Shown piece by piece: positions 25,560 through 33,296 of a stretch of 64,000 nt of DNA; position 1 is the first letter of the stretch, and each line of letters opens with the position of its first letter. Under the pieces are notes generated by a model, which was not told where the DNA came from, searched no databases, and saw only the letters and a program-made list of their open reading frames with translations. A program made the position numbers and the translations under genes. The DNA is from Winogradskya consettensis (GTDB lineage Bacteria > Actinomycetota > Actinomycetes > Mycobacteriales > Micromonosporaceae): contig NZ_BOQP01000008.1 in the NCBI RefSeq assembly GCF_018332715.1, positions 186,001-250,000 on the forward strand. Reading direction: 5' to 3'.

Positions 25560-26711
25560 ATGTCCTATGTAGTCTCTCGCCGCTGCGCCGCCGTAGTCGA
25601 CGCCGCCTGGTTCAACCTCGCCGGCTTCGCCGTGATCGTGGTCAACGCCCTGCTGCTGGGCCTGGAAACCTACGACGGCGTGGTCGGCGCGGCCGGGCCG
25701 GTGCTGCAGCTCATGGAGCGTTTCTGCATAGCATTGTTCGCGGTGGAGCTCCTGGTGCGCTTCGGCGCGCAGCTCGCCACCCCGGGCCGGTTCTTCCGGG
25801 ACGGCTGGAATCTGTTCGACCTCGCGATCGTGGTTGCGCCGTTGCTGCCGGGCGTGCGCGAGAACGTCACCATTCTGCGGCTGCTGCGGCTGGCGCGCAT
25901 CCTGCGTACGTTCCGGCTCTTCCCGAGCCTGCGGGTCATCCTGGTCGGCATCCGCAAGGCCCTGCCGGGCCTCGGCAGCTTCGTCCTGATCACGGTCCTG
26001 GTCATCTACGGGTACGCGATGCTGGGCTGGATGATGTTCGCCGACGCCTACCCGGAGCGCTACGGCACGGTCGGCCAGGCGATGCTGACGCTGTTCCTGC
26101 TGCTGTCGCTGGACGGGATCACCGACGCGCTGGAGGCTGGGCGCGAGGTCAGTGACTGGGCTGTTCTTTACTACGTGTCCTACATGGTCGCTGCGTGCTA
26201 TCTGCTGACCAACCTGCTCGTCGGGCTGGTCCTCACCGCGCTGCAGGAAGCGCACGAAGCTGAGCGATCCGGCATGAAGGTCGCGCGCGATGCTGAGCGG
26301 TCCGGGCCGAAGGGCGCGCATGGCGGTGAGCGGTTCGGTCCGGGTGTTGGGCACGAGGGTGAGCGGTTCGGTTCGGAAGTCGGACATGAGGGTGAGCGCT
26401 TGGGTTCGGGTGTCGGGTATGAGAGTGCGCGGCTTGGTTCGGATGGCGCGCGGGGGAGTGGGCGAATCGGATCGGGTGGGCAGTTCGGGTTCGGCGGCGG
26501 GCAGACGGATTCACGGCTGGGGGCGGGCATTGTGCGCGAGGTTGACCGGGCCGGGTTGAGTGGTGCAGATCCGGCCATCGCTGCGCCGGGGGTCGGGGTG
26601 CCGGCGGTCGCCGCGTTGCCGGTCCGGCATCACATCGCCGAGCTGCGGGCCTCGCTCGACGCATTGGAGCAGCGGCTGGGGCAGGACGAGGTTGAATCGG
26701 AACGTATCTGA
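25560..26711 (+). CDS. Voltage-gated-type cation channel with repeat linker
   Basis: A 383-residue six-helix channel of the single-domain bacterial voltage-gated family. S1 is about 15-35, S2 50-70, S3 84-97. S4 (105-122) has Arg107, 110, 113, 116 and 119 at every third position. The pore helix and filter read LTLFLLLSLDGITD, with Ser183-Leu184-Asp185-Gly186 where NaChBac-type channels have TLESW; S6 ends at LVGLVLTALQEA. Then come seven 11-residue repeats (232-308) and a C-terminal coiled coil (IAELRASLDALEQRL), the element that assembles NaChBac tetramers. Ion selectivity cannot be told; Asp for Glu in the filter is unusual. Confidence 0.85.
   Translation: MSYVVSRRCAAVVDAAWFNLAGFAVIVVNALLLGLETYDGVVGAAGPVLQLMERFCIALFAVELLVRFGAQLATPGRFFRDGWNLFDLAIVVAPLLPGVRENVTILRLLRLARILRTFRLFPSLRVILVGIRKALPGLGSFVLITVLVIYGYAMLGWMMFADAYPERYGTVGQAMLTLFLLLSLDGITDALEAGREVSDWAVLYYVSYMVAACYLLTNLLVGLVLTALQEAHEAERSGMKVARDAERSGPKGAHGGERFGPGVGHEGERFGSEVGHEGERLGSGVGYESARLGSDGARGSGRIGSGGQFGFGGGQTDSRLGAGIVREVDRAGLSGADPAIAAPGVGVPAVAALPVRHHIAELRASLDALEQRLGQDEVESERI
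26253..26483 (+). repeat. Seven 33-bp repeats encoding the channel linker
   Basis: In-frame repeats of 33 bp encode 11-residue units of the form HEGERFGSxVG, between S6 and the coiled coil of the channel gene. Early and late copies have diverged; the middle three are nearly identical, which suggests recent slippage. Confidence 0.8.
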
Positions 26712-26934
26712 GCCGCACCACGGCCGATCGGACCGCGACAGCCGCAGCGCCGGCAGCCGGCGTCGCCACGGCAATCACGACCGGGACCTGGGCCGGACCC
26801 GCAACCTGCCGCGCCCAGGTCCGATACGGGCCGGCACCGCCTCCTGGCCTGGGCCCGGACGCAACCGTGACTTGGCCTTGCCTGGGCTCGGTGTCTTGGG
26901 CAGGCGGGAGGGGCGACTGTCGGTAACGGGTTCG

Positions 26935-26963
26935 TTGACTCGTGGTAACACATCGACAATAAT
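26935..26963 (+). promoter_or_regulatory. Promoter of the GH51 gene
   Basis: TTGACT (26935-26940), a 17-base spacer and AATAAT (26958-26963) make a strong sigma-70-like promoter. The rest of the 292-base gap before the gene (26712-26934) is GC-rich with nothing recognisable. Confidence 0.65.
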
Positions 26964-26974
26964 CACTGCCGTTG

Positions 26975-26990
26975 TTGTTAACGCTCACAA
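26975..26990. promoter_or_regulatory. LacI-type operator, arabinose class
   Basis: TTGTTAACGCTCACAA, a 16-bp dyad immediately after the predicted start of the GH51 transcript and 13 bases before the start codon. Its 14-base core is identical to the site before araD (14104-14117). Confidence 0.7.
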
Positions 26991-27003
26991 CGGGAGGACA
27001 CGG

Positions 27004-29523
27004 ATGTTCCATGCCCGGCCGCTGCTGACAGCGGCGACGGCGGTGCTGGTGGCCGTTGCTTTGAACGGTGCTGCCCCGGTTCAGGCTCGAACGGCTGATC
27101 CGGATTACACGATCACGCTGGATCCGCGCGCTCAGGGTCCCGCGATCAACGATGACATGTACGGCGTTTTCTTCGAGGACATCAACTATGCGGCCGATGG
27201 TGGGCTCTATGCGGAGCTCGTGCGTAATCGCTCGTTCGAGTTTCTGCCTGCGGACAACGGGGCGTACAACGGGCTGACTGCCTGGACGCCGACAGTGGAC
27301 GGCGGGGGCAGCGGCACCGCGACGACCGTGAACGACGATGCGCGTTTGAATGAGCGGAACCGTACGTATCTCAAGCTCGACCTGACCAGTACGGCCGGTG
27401 GGCGCTACGGCGTGACGAATGCCGGGTACAACACTGGGTTCGCGGTCGAGGCCGGTGCGCGGTACGACTTCTCCGTCTGGGCACGTAGTGACAATCCCGC
27501 GGGGACGGCTTTGACCGTCGGGCTCACCGGTGCTGCGGCGAGGACGCTTACTGTGCGCGGGGACAGGTGGCGCAAGTACGCGGTTTCGCTCAGGTCCGGG
27601 CGTACCGTCGATGATGGAAAGCTGTCCGTTCTTGCAGCCGGCGGCGGGACGCTCAGGCTTGATGAGGTTTCGCTCTTTCCGCGGGACACGTTCAAGGGGC
27701 GCGCGAACGGGCTGCGTAAGGATCTCGCGCAGAAGGTCGCGGCGCTCAACCCGGGCTTCGTGCGGTTCCCCGGTGGGTGTCTGGTCAATACCGGCAGCAT
27801 GTACGGGTACGACGCGGCGAGTGGTTTCCCCCGTTCGCGTTCGTACCAGTGGAAGGACACTGTCGGGCCGGTGGAGACGCGGGCCACGAACAGTAATTTC
27901 TGGGGTTACAACCAGTCCTACGGGCTCGGATACTACGAGTATTTCCAGTTCGCGGAGGATGTCGGCGCGATGCCGCTGCCGGTGGTGCCGGCGCTGGTGA
28001 CCGGGTGTGGGCAGAATCGCGCGACCGATGATCCCGCGCTGCTGCGGCGGCACATCCAGGACACGCTGGATCTCATCGAGTTCGCGAACGGGCCGGTCAC
28101 CTCGACCTGGGGCAAGGTGCGCGCGAAAATGGGCCACCCTCGTCCGTTCGGGCTCACGTCGATCGCGGTCGGGAACGAGGAGAACCTGCCGGATGCCTAC
28201 TGGGCCAATTTTGTGCAGTTCCGGGCGGCGATCGAGGCCGCGCATCCGGGGTTCACGGTGATCAGCAACTCCGGCCCGGATGACCAGGGGACCACCTTCG
28301 ACAACCTGTGGGCCAAGAATCGCGCGGCCGGGGTGGCGATGGTGGATGAGCACTATTACAACAGCCCGAGCTGGTTCCTGCAGAACAACAACCGCTATGA
28401 CGCGTACGCCCGCAGCGGCCCGAAGGTCTTCCTGGGTGAATACGCCTCCCAGGACGCGAAACTGTTCAATTCGCTGTCCGAAGCCGCGTACATGACCGGC
28501 CTCGAGCGTAACGCCGACGTCGTGAAGATGGCGTCCTACGCCCCGCTGTTCGCGAACATCGACAATGTGCAGTGGCGCCCGGACATGATCTGGTTCGACA
28601 ACGACGAGTCGTGGGGTTCGACCAGTTACCAGGTGCAGAAACTGTTCATGAACAACGTCGGCGACCGGGTCGTGCCGAGCACCGCCACCGGTGCGGTGGT
28701 GCAACCCCAGCCGATCACCGGCGCGATCGGGTTGTCCACCTGGGCAACGTCGGCCCGCTACGACGATGTCCGGGTGACCCGTCCGGACGGCACGGTGCTG
28801 TACAGCGATGACTTCAACGACGGTGACGCCGACGGCTGGACGCCGGTGCAACCGCGCGGTTCGTGGTCGGTTGTCGACGGCGCCTATGTTCAGAGCGACA
28901 CCTCCGCGCAGGACACGATGGTCAAAGCAGCCACCATCGGCGAGACCGACTACGACCTGAGTGTCACGGCGACCAAGATCGCCGGCGCCGAGGGCTTCCT
29001 GGTCGCGTTCGGGGTGCAGGAGACCGGCCAGTTCTACTGGTGGAACCTCGGCGGCTGGAACAACACCCAGGGTGCGGTCGAGAAGGGCTTCACCAGCGCC
29101 AAGGAGCAACTGCTCACCAAACCCAACTCGGTGACCACGGGTACGCCGTACGACCTGCGCATCGAGGTCCGCGGCACGCACGTCCGGCTGGTCCTGAACG
29201 GCGAGGAGTGGGGCAGCTTCGACGACGACAAGGTGACCGAGCCGTTCGCGCAGGTGGTCACGCGCAACGACCGTACCCGTGAACTGATTGTCAAAGTGGT
29301 CAACGCGCAGGACACCGCGGCGGTCACGAAGGTGGACCTCGGCGGTCTGCGGGTCGCACCGGTCGGTGAGCAGACGGTCATCACCGGCGACCCGGGTGAA
29401 CAGAACACACGCACCGCCGAGCCGATCCAACCCGTGACCAGCACCGTACGCGGGCTGGGGACCACGTTCACCCGCACGTTCGCGCCGAACTCGGTCACCT
29501 TCCTGCGCCTGTCTCTTCGTTAG
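27004..29523 (+). CDS. Secreted alpha-L-arabinofuranosidase, GH51 family
   Basis: Exported enzyme of 839 residues that removes arabinofuranose from arabinan or arabinoxylan. Signal peptide about 1-29 (ends APVQA). GINDDMYGVFFEDI-like start of the barrel (around 48-60), a carbohydrate-binding-like insert (about 80-230), then the acid/base Glu392 in VGNEENLP and nucleophile Glu479 in KVFLGEYAS. A LamG/DUF1080-like beta-sandwich (about 590-750) is inserted in the C-terminal part, as in eukaryotic-type secreted GH51 enzymes. ATG 27004 has GGGAGG 6 bases upstream. A GH43 gene follows after 9 bases, forming an arabinan operon. Confidence 0.93.
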   Translation: MFHARPLLTAATAVLVAVALNGAAPVQARTADPDYTITLDPRAQGPAINDDMYGVFFEDINYAADGGLYAELVRNRSFEFLPADNGAYNGLTAWTPTVDGGGSGTATTVNDDARLNERNRTYLKLDLTSTAGGRYGVTNAGYNTGFAVEAGARYDFSVWARSDNPAGTALTVGLTGAAARTLTVRGDRWRKYAVSLRSGRTVDDGKLSVLAAGGGTLRLDEVSLFPRDTFKGRANGLRKDLAQKVAALNPGFVRFPGGCLVNTGSMYGYDAASGFPRSRSYQWKDTVGPVETRATNSNFWGYNQSYGLGYYEYFQFAEDVGAMPLPVVPALVTGCGQNRATDDPALLRRHIQDTLDLIEFANGPVTSTWGKVRAKMGHPRPFGLTSIAVGNEENLPDAYWANFVQFRAAIEAAHPGFTVISNSGPDDQGTTFDNLWAKNRAAGVAMVDEHYYNSPSWFLQNNNRYDAYARSGPKVFLGEYASQDAKLFNSLSEAAYMTGLERNADVVKMASYAPLFANIDNVQWRPDMIWFDNDESWGSTSYQVQKLFMNNVGDRVVPSTATGAVVQPQPITGAIGLSTWATSARYDDVRVTRPDGTVLYSDDFNDGDADGWTPVQPRGSWSVVDGAYVQSDTSAQDTMVKAATIGETDYDLSVTATKIAGAEGFLVAFGVQETGQFYWWNLGGWNNTQGAVEKGFTSAKEQLLTKPNSVTTGTPYDLRIEVRGTHVRLVLNGEEWGSFDDDKVTEPFAQVVTRNDRTRELIVKVVNAQDTAAVTKVDLGGLRVAPVGEQTVITGDPGEQNTRTAEPIQPVTSTVRGLGTTFTRTFAPNSVTFLRLSLR

Positions 29524-29532
29524 GGGATCGTC

Positions 29533-30558
29533 ATGACGCATCGCATCACCCGCCGCGGCCTCCTCAGCGGGGGCCTGGGCATCGCCGGAGTCGGTGTCCT
29601 GAAACTGCCCGCCGCCGCGAACCCGCCGCTGATCAGCCAGCGCGCCGACCCGTTCATCACCAGGCCGGTGGCCGGGCAGTACTACTTCACCGGTTCCGTC
29701 CCCGAGTACGACCGGATCATCGTCCGCGGCGCGCCCACGATCGCGGGGCTCGGCGGGGCAGCGGAATCCGTGGTGTGGCGCCGCCCCGGCTCCGGCCGGA
29801 TGGGTGGGCACATCTGGGCGCCGGAACTGCACCGCATCGACGACAAGTGGTACATCTACTTCGCCGCCGGGGACAGCGATGACGTCTTCCGCGTACGGAT
29901 GTATGTGCTGGAATCGTCTCTTGCCGACCCGCGCGACCCGGCGGGCTGGACCCTGCGCGGCCAGATCGCCACCGAATGGGACAGCTTCTCGCTGGACGCG
30001 ACCACCTTCGCGCACCGCGGCCGCCGCTACCTGGTCTGGGCGCAGAGCGAACCGGAGATCGCGGTCAACTCGAGCCTCTACATCGCGGAGCTCACCAACC
30101 CGTGGACCCTGCGCACCAAGCCGGTCCGCATCGCCACCCCCACGCGCAGCTGGGAGATCCAGGGATACCGGGTCAACGAGGGCCCGGCGGTGATCGTACG
30201 CAACGGCAAGGTCTTCATCTCGTTCTCGGCCAGCGCCACCGATGCGCGTTACTGCATCGGGCTGATCTCGGCGAGCGCCACCGCGGACCTGCTCAAGAAC
30301 GCGTCGTGGACCAAGACCCCGGACCCGATCTTCACCAGCAGCCCCGCAACGGAACAGTACGGCCCCGGCCACAACTCGTTCACGGTCGGCGCGGACGGCG
30401 TCACCGACGTCCTCGTCTACCACGCCCGCGACTACCGCGACATCACCGGCGACCCGCTCTACGACCCCAACCGGCACACCCGCGTCCAGAAGCTCACCTG
30501 GAACGCGGACGGCACCCCGCACTTCGGCGTCCCCCAGGGCGGTGCCGGCCCGATCTAA
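29533..30558 (+). CDS. Secreted GH43 family glycosidase (arabinofuranosidase-like)
   Basis: Five-bladed propeller glycosidase of 341 residues with a Tat-type signal (TRRGLLSGGLGIAGVGVL). The three family acids are visible: base Asp39 in QRADPFI, pKa-tuning Asp155 in SFSLDATTF, and acid Glu216 in VNEGPAVI. HIWAPELHRIDDKWYIYFAAG is the blade-2 signature. It most likely removes arabinose from arabino-oligosaccharides beside the GH51 enzyme encoded 9 bases upstream; exo or endo action and linkage are not decided by sequence reading. Confidence 0.9.
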   Translation: MTHRITRRGLLSGGLGIAGVGVLKLPAAANPPLISQRADPFITRPVAGQYYFTGSVPEYDRIIVRGAPTIAGLGGAAESVVWRRPGSGRMGGHIWAPELHRIDDKWYIYFAAGDSDDVFRVRMYVLESSLADPRDPAGWTLRGQIATEWDSFSLDATTFAHRGRRYLVWAQSEPEIAVNSSLYIAELTNPWTLRTKPVRIATPTRSWEIQGYRVNEGPAVIVRNGKVFISFSASATDARYCIGLISASATADLLKNASWTKTPDPIFTSSPATEQYGPGHNSFTVGADGVTDVLVYHARDYRDITGDPLYDPNRHTRVQKLTWNADGTPHFGVPQGGAGPI

Positions 30559-30567
30559 GATCTGCGT

Positions 30568-31437
30568 ATGGCGAATTTGAGTCTCGCGGACGGCCGTACC
30601 CTGGAATATCGGGTCGCGGGTCCCGCGGACGGCATGCCCCTGGTTCTGCACAGCGGCACGCCGTCCGCGGCCCGGTTCCACGACCCGATGGTCGCCACCG
30701 CGGCCAAGCACGGCCTGCGCGCGATCGCGATCAGCCGCCCCGGCTACGCGGGATCAACGGCGCAGCCCGGCCGCACGGTCGGATCGGCCGCGCTCGACGT
30801 CACCGCCGTCCTCGACGCCATCGGCGCTGACCAGTTCCTGACGGTCGGCTGGTCCGGCGGCGGCCCGCACGCCCTCGCCTGCGCGGCTCTGCTACCCGAA
30901 CGCTGCCTCGGTGCCGCGACTGTCGCCGGCGTCGCCCCCTACACCGCGGCGGATCTCGACTGGCTCGCCGGCATGGGCGCGGAGAACATCGAGGAATTCG
31001 GCGCGGCGGTGGCCGGATCGGTGCCGCTCGGCGACTACCTGACCGCGCAACTCCCCGCCCTGACCGACGTCACCGGCGGCCAGGTCGCCGACTCGCTGGG
31101 CGACCTCATCTCCGACGTGGACCGTCGGGCGCTGACCGGTGACTTCGCCGACTTCATGGCAGCGGCGTTGCGCGCCGCGGTCTCCACGGGCATCGACGGC
31201 TGGCGCGACGACGACCTGGCGTTCATCGAGGAATGGGGCTTCGACCTCACCACCATCACCACCCCGGTGGCCATCTGGCAGGGAGAACAGGACCGCATGG
31301 TTCCGTACGCCCACGGCCGCTGGCTCGCCACCCACGTCCCCGGCGCAACCGTCCATCTGGAGCCGGCCGAGGGCCATTTGTCGCTCATGCTCCTGGCCTT
31401 CGACGCCATCCTCGGCGAGCTGAAGAGCTGGACCTGA
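30568..31437 (+). CDS. Alpha/beta hydrolase
   Basis: Cytoplasmic hydrolase of 289 residues. LVLHSGTPSAARFHDP is the oxyanion-hole region, GWSGGG the nucleophile elbow (Ser96), an Asp in QGEQDRMVP and a His in EGHLSLM complete the triad. No signal peptide. It follows the GH43 gene by 9 bases, so it may be read from the arabinan promoter, but its substrate is unknown; the family covers esterases and haloperoxidase-like enzymes. Its last codons overlap a MerR-type promoter for the next gene. Confidence 0.85.
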   Translation: MANLSLADGRTLEYRVAGPADGMPLVLHSGTPSAARFHDPMVATAAKHGLRAIAISRPGYAGSTAQPGRTVGSAALDVTAVLDAIGADQFLTVGWSGGGPHALACAALLPERCLGAATVAGVAPYTAADLDWLAGMGAENIEEFGAAVAGSVPLGDYLTAQLPALTDVTGGQVADSLGDLISDVDRRALTGDFADFMAAALRAAVSTGIDGWRDDDLAFIEEWGFDLTTITTPVAIWQGEQDRMVPYAHGRWLATHVPGATVHLEPAEGHLSLMLLAFDAILGELKSWT

Positions 31438-31459
31438 ACTGAACTTCAGGTCCTACGGT
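31429..31459 (+). promoter_or_regulatory. MerR-type promoter with 19-bp spacer and dyad
   Basis: Hexamers TGGACC (31429-31434) and TACGGT (31454-31459) are separated by 19 bases. The dyad GGACCTGAA (31430-31438) / TTCAGGTCC (31445-31453) is centred in the spacer. This is the hallmark of promoters under-twisted by MerR-family activators. Seven bases after the -10 box lies the A of the next ATG, so the message should be leaderless. No MerR gene is in this window. Confidence 0.65.
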
Positions 31460-31465
31460 CGGTGC

Positions 31466-31885
31466 ATGACAGCACCTTCAGTCCTCCCGGCGGATGCGCC
31501 GGCCGTTGACATCGCCACCCTGATCGCCCTCGTCGCGGAGATCGAACGCAGCCAGCGCCATGAGGATGTCGAAGGCTTCCTGGGCCTGTTCGACAGCTCG
31601 GCGGTCTGGGTCAACGGCGCCGGCCGCCGTCTCATCGGTCTCGACGAGATCAGCGTCTTCACCCGCAGCGTCCTGCCCGGCGCCATGGCCAACAGCTCCG
31701 TCGGCTACACCGTCGAACACATCGCCTTTCTCACCCCGGACGTCGCCCTCACCGGAGTTGCCCAGCAATACACTGACCTCGACGGCAAACCCCAGGGTGG
31801 TACGGGCGCCCCGACCTATATCTGGCGCCGTACGCAAACATCGTGGAAGCTCGTCGCCGGCCAGAACACCACCGTGCTCGGATAG
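31466..31885 (+). CDS. SnoaL/NTF2-like protein (SgcJ/EcaC type)
   Basis: Small cone-shaped NTF2-fold protein of 139 residues: ALVAEIERSQRHEDVEGFLGLFDSSAVWVNGAGRRLIGLDEI covers the first helix-strand core, and TYIWRRTQTSWKLVAGQNT the last strands. Family members include epoxide hydrolases, cyclases and many small-molecule binders of unknown role. The ATG has no ribosome site but sits at the predicted transcription start of the MerR-type promoter, consistent with leaderless translation. Confidence 0.85.
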   Translation: MTAPSVLPADAPAVDIATLIALVAEIERSQRHEDVEGFLGLFDSSAVWVNGAGRRLIGLDEISVFTRSVLPGAMANSSVGYTVEHIAFLTPDVALTGVAQQYTDLDGKPQGGTGAPTYIWRRTQTSWKLVAGQNTTVLG

Positions 31886-31903
31886 GCACCACGGAAGGCT
31901 TTC

Positions 31904-32788
31904 GTGACGCATTCGACGGCGTTTCTGCTCGACTGCCTGCGCCGCTCGGGGATGCGCGATGTCGTCTCGGTGGAGCCGGTGGCGGGTGGGCTGGCGGCGG
32001 TCGCGGGCATAGCGATCCGCCGGGATGCGCCGCCGGTGTTCGTCAAGGCCTTCGCTGACGCGCCGGACGACGATGTCTTCGCCGCGGAGGCCGAAGGGCT
32101 GCGGGCTCTGCGGGAGCTCGGCGGCGTGGCGACACCCGGCGTGATCCGGGCGGATCGGGAGTTGCTCGTGTTGTCGGTGCTGGGACCCCGGCCGCCCGGT
32201 GAGAGCTTCTGGGAGCAGTTCGCGCACGAGCTGGCGCGGATGCATCTGAGTACGGTTCACCCCCGCTTCGGGTGGCCCAGCGACAACTGGCTGGGCCGTC
32301 GGCGCCAGATCAATACCTGGGGTACGGATGGGTTCGCGTTCTTCGCCGAGCACCGGTTGCTGCGGTGGCTCGGGGAGCCTCGCGTCGAGGCGGCACTCGA
32401 CGCCGGTGACCGGGTGGCGCTGGAGCGGCTGTGCCGGCGTCTGCCCGAGCTGTTGCCGGATCGGCCCGCCTGCCTGGCCCACGGTGACCTGTGGACCCAG
32501 AACCTCCTGGCCACCCCGGACGGCCGGCCGGCGCTGATCGATCCGGCGGTGTCGTACATGTGGGCCGACGTCGACCTGGCTCACGTGTGGTCGACCTCGC
32601 CTCCGCCCGAGGCGCAGCGGTTCTTCGCCGTTTACGCCGAGCTGATGGCGCTCGACGCGGGCTGGCAGGCGCGGATGCCGATCGTTCAGCTGCGACAGCA
32701 CCTCGCTGTGCTGGCCCAGTTCGACGATGACTGGGGCGCGGCCGATCAGATCCGGGCGACTCTCGCCCCGTTCCGCACGCTGAGCTGA
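31904..32788 (+). CDS. Fructosamine kinase family protein
   Basis: Protein-kinase-like fold enzyme of 294 residues (FN3K / ketosamine kinase family), which phosphorylates sugars bound to amines. Visible are the ATP-binding Lys in PVFVKAFAD, FWEQFAHELARMHLSTVHPRFGWPSDNWLG, the catalytic loop CLAHGDLWTQNLL and the Mg-binding ALIDPAVSYMWADVDLAH. GTG 31904 has GGAAGG upstream. It follows the SnoaL-like gene by 18 bases and is probably in the same transcript. Confidence 0.9.
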   Translation: MTHSTAFLLDCLRRSGMRDVVSVEPVAGGLAAVAGIAIRRDAPPVFVKAFADAPDDDVFAAEAEGLRALRELGGVATPGVIRADRELLVLSVLGPRPPGESFWEQFAHELARMHLSTVHPRFGWPSDNWLGRRRQINTWGTDGFAFFAEHRLLRWLGEPRVEAALDAGDRVALERLCRRLPELLPDRPACLAHGDLWTQNLLATPDGRPALIDPAVSYMWADVDLAHVWSTSPPPEAQRFFAVYAELMALDAGWQARMPIVQLRQHLAVLAQFDDDWGAADQIRATLAPFRTLS

Positions 32789-32894
32789 TTGGCGGGATTC
32801 CGCGGGAATGTGGCTCTCAGCGGCCTGTTCGCGGCGCAGACGGGGCTCCTACGCTTCTCGCGCATTGTCGGACTGAGCGGGAAACGAGTGCCAC

Positions 32895-33296
32895 ATGCTT
32901 CGCTACGTTTTGCCGGTGGTCATCGGGCTGATCTGGGTGGGGATCTTTTCCTTCGTCCCCGAACCGCATCGGCGCCGGATCAACGCGGTTGTTGTCGGGG
33001 GCGCCGGGGCTGCGTACATAAGTGGAGGCAGTTTTGGTCTCGGAGAACTTGCCTTCACCACGCTGATGACGCTCGTCGCCTATGTGGGGCTGCGGTCGTG
33101 GACGTTCATCGGGATCGGGTGGCTGCTGCATACCGGCTGGGATGTGCTGCATCATCGGCGTGGTGCGCCGCTGATCCCTTCGGTGCACGACTCGTCGTTC
33201 GGGTGCGCGCTGTGCGATCCGGTGATCGCCCTGTGGTGCTTCACGGGCGGGCGATCACCGTGGCGGAAACGTCAGGACGAGGATTTGGGGGTGTAG
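32895..33296 (+). CDS. DUF6010 family membrane protein
   Basis: A 133-residue protein with four hydrophobic segments. The family-type C-terminal motif VHDSSFGCALCDPVIALWCFTGG contains two close cysteines and an Asp; HHRRG precedes it. Function unknown. ATG 32895 begins directly at the first membrane helix. The last 25 bases overlap the convergent GT39 gene. The gap 32789-32894 shows nothing recognisable. Confidence 0.8.
   Translation: MLRYVLPVVIGLIWVGIFSFVPEPHRRRINAVVVGGAGAAYISGGSFGLGELAFTTLMTLVAYVGLRSWTFIGIGWLLHTGWDVLHHRRGAPLIPSVHDSSFGCALCDPVIALWCFTGGRSPWRKRQDEDLGV

Noticed and set aside
26233..30711. Very long minus-strand open frame (about 1490 codons) opposite the GH51/GH43 genes
   Set aside because: It is the mirror of GC-rich codons of real plus-strand genes with signal peptides and catalytic motifs. 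Its translation is Arg/Val/Gly-rich low-complexity protein with no motif.
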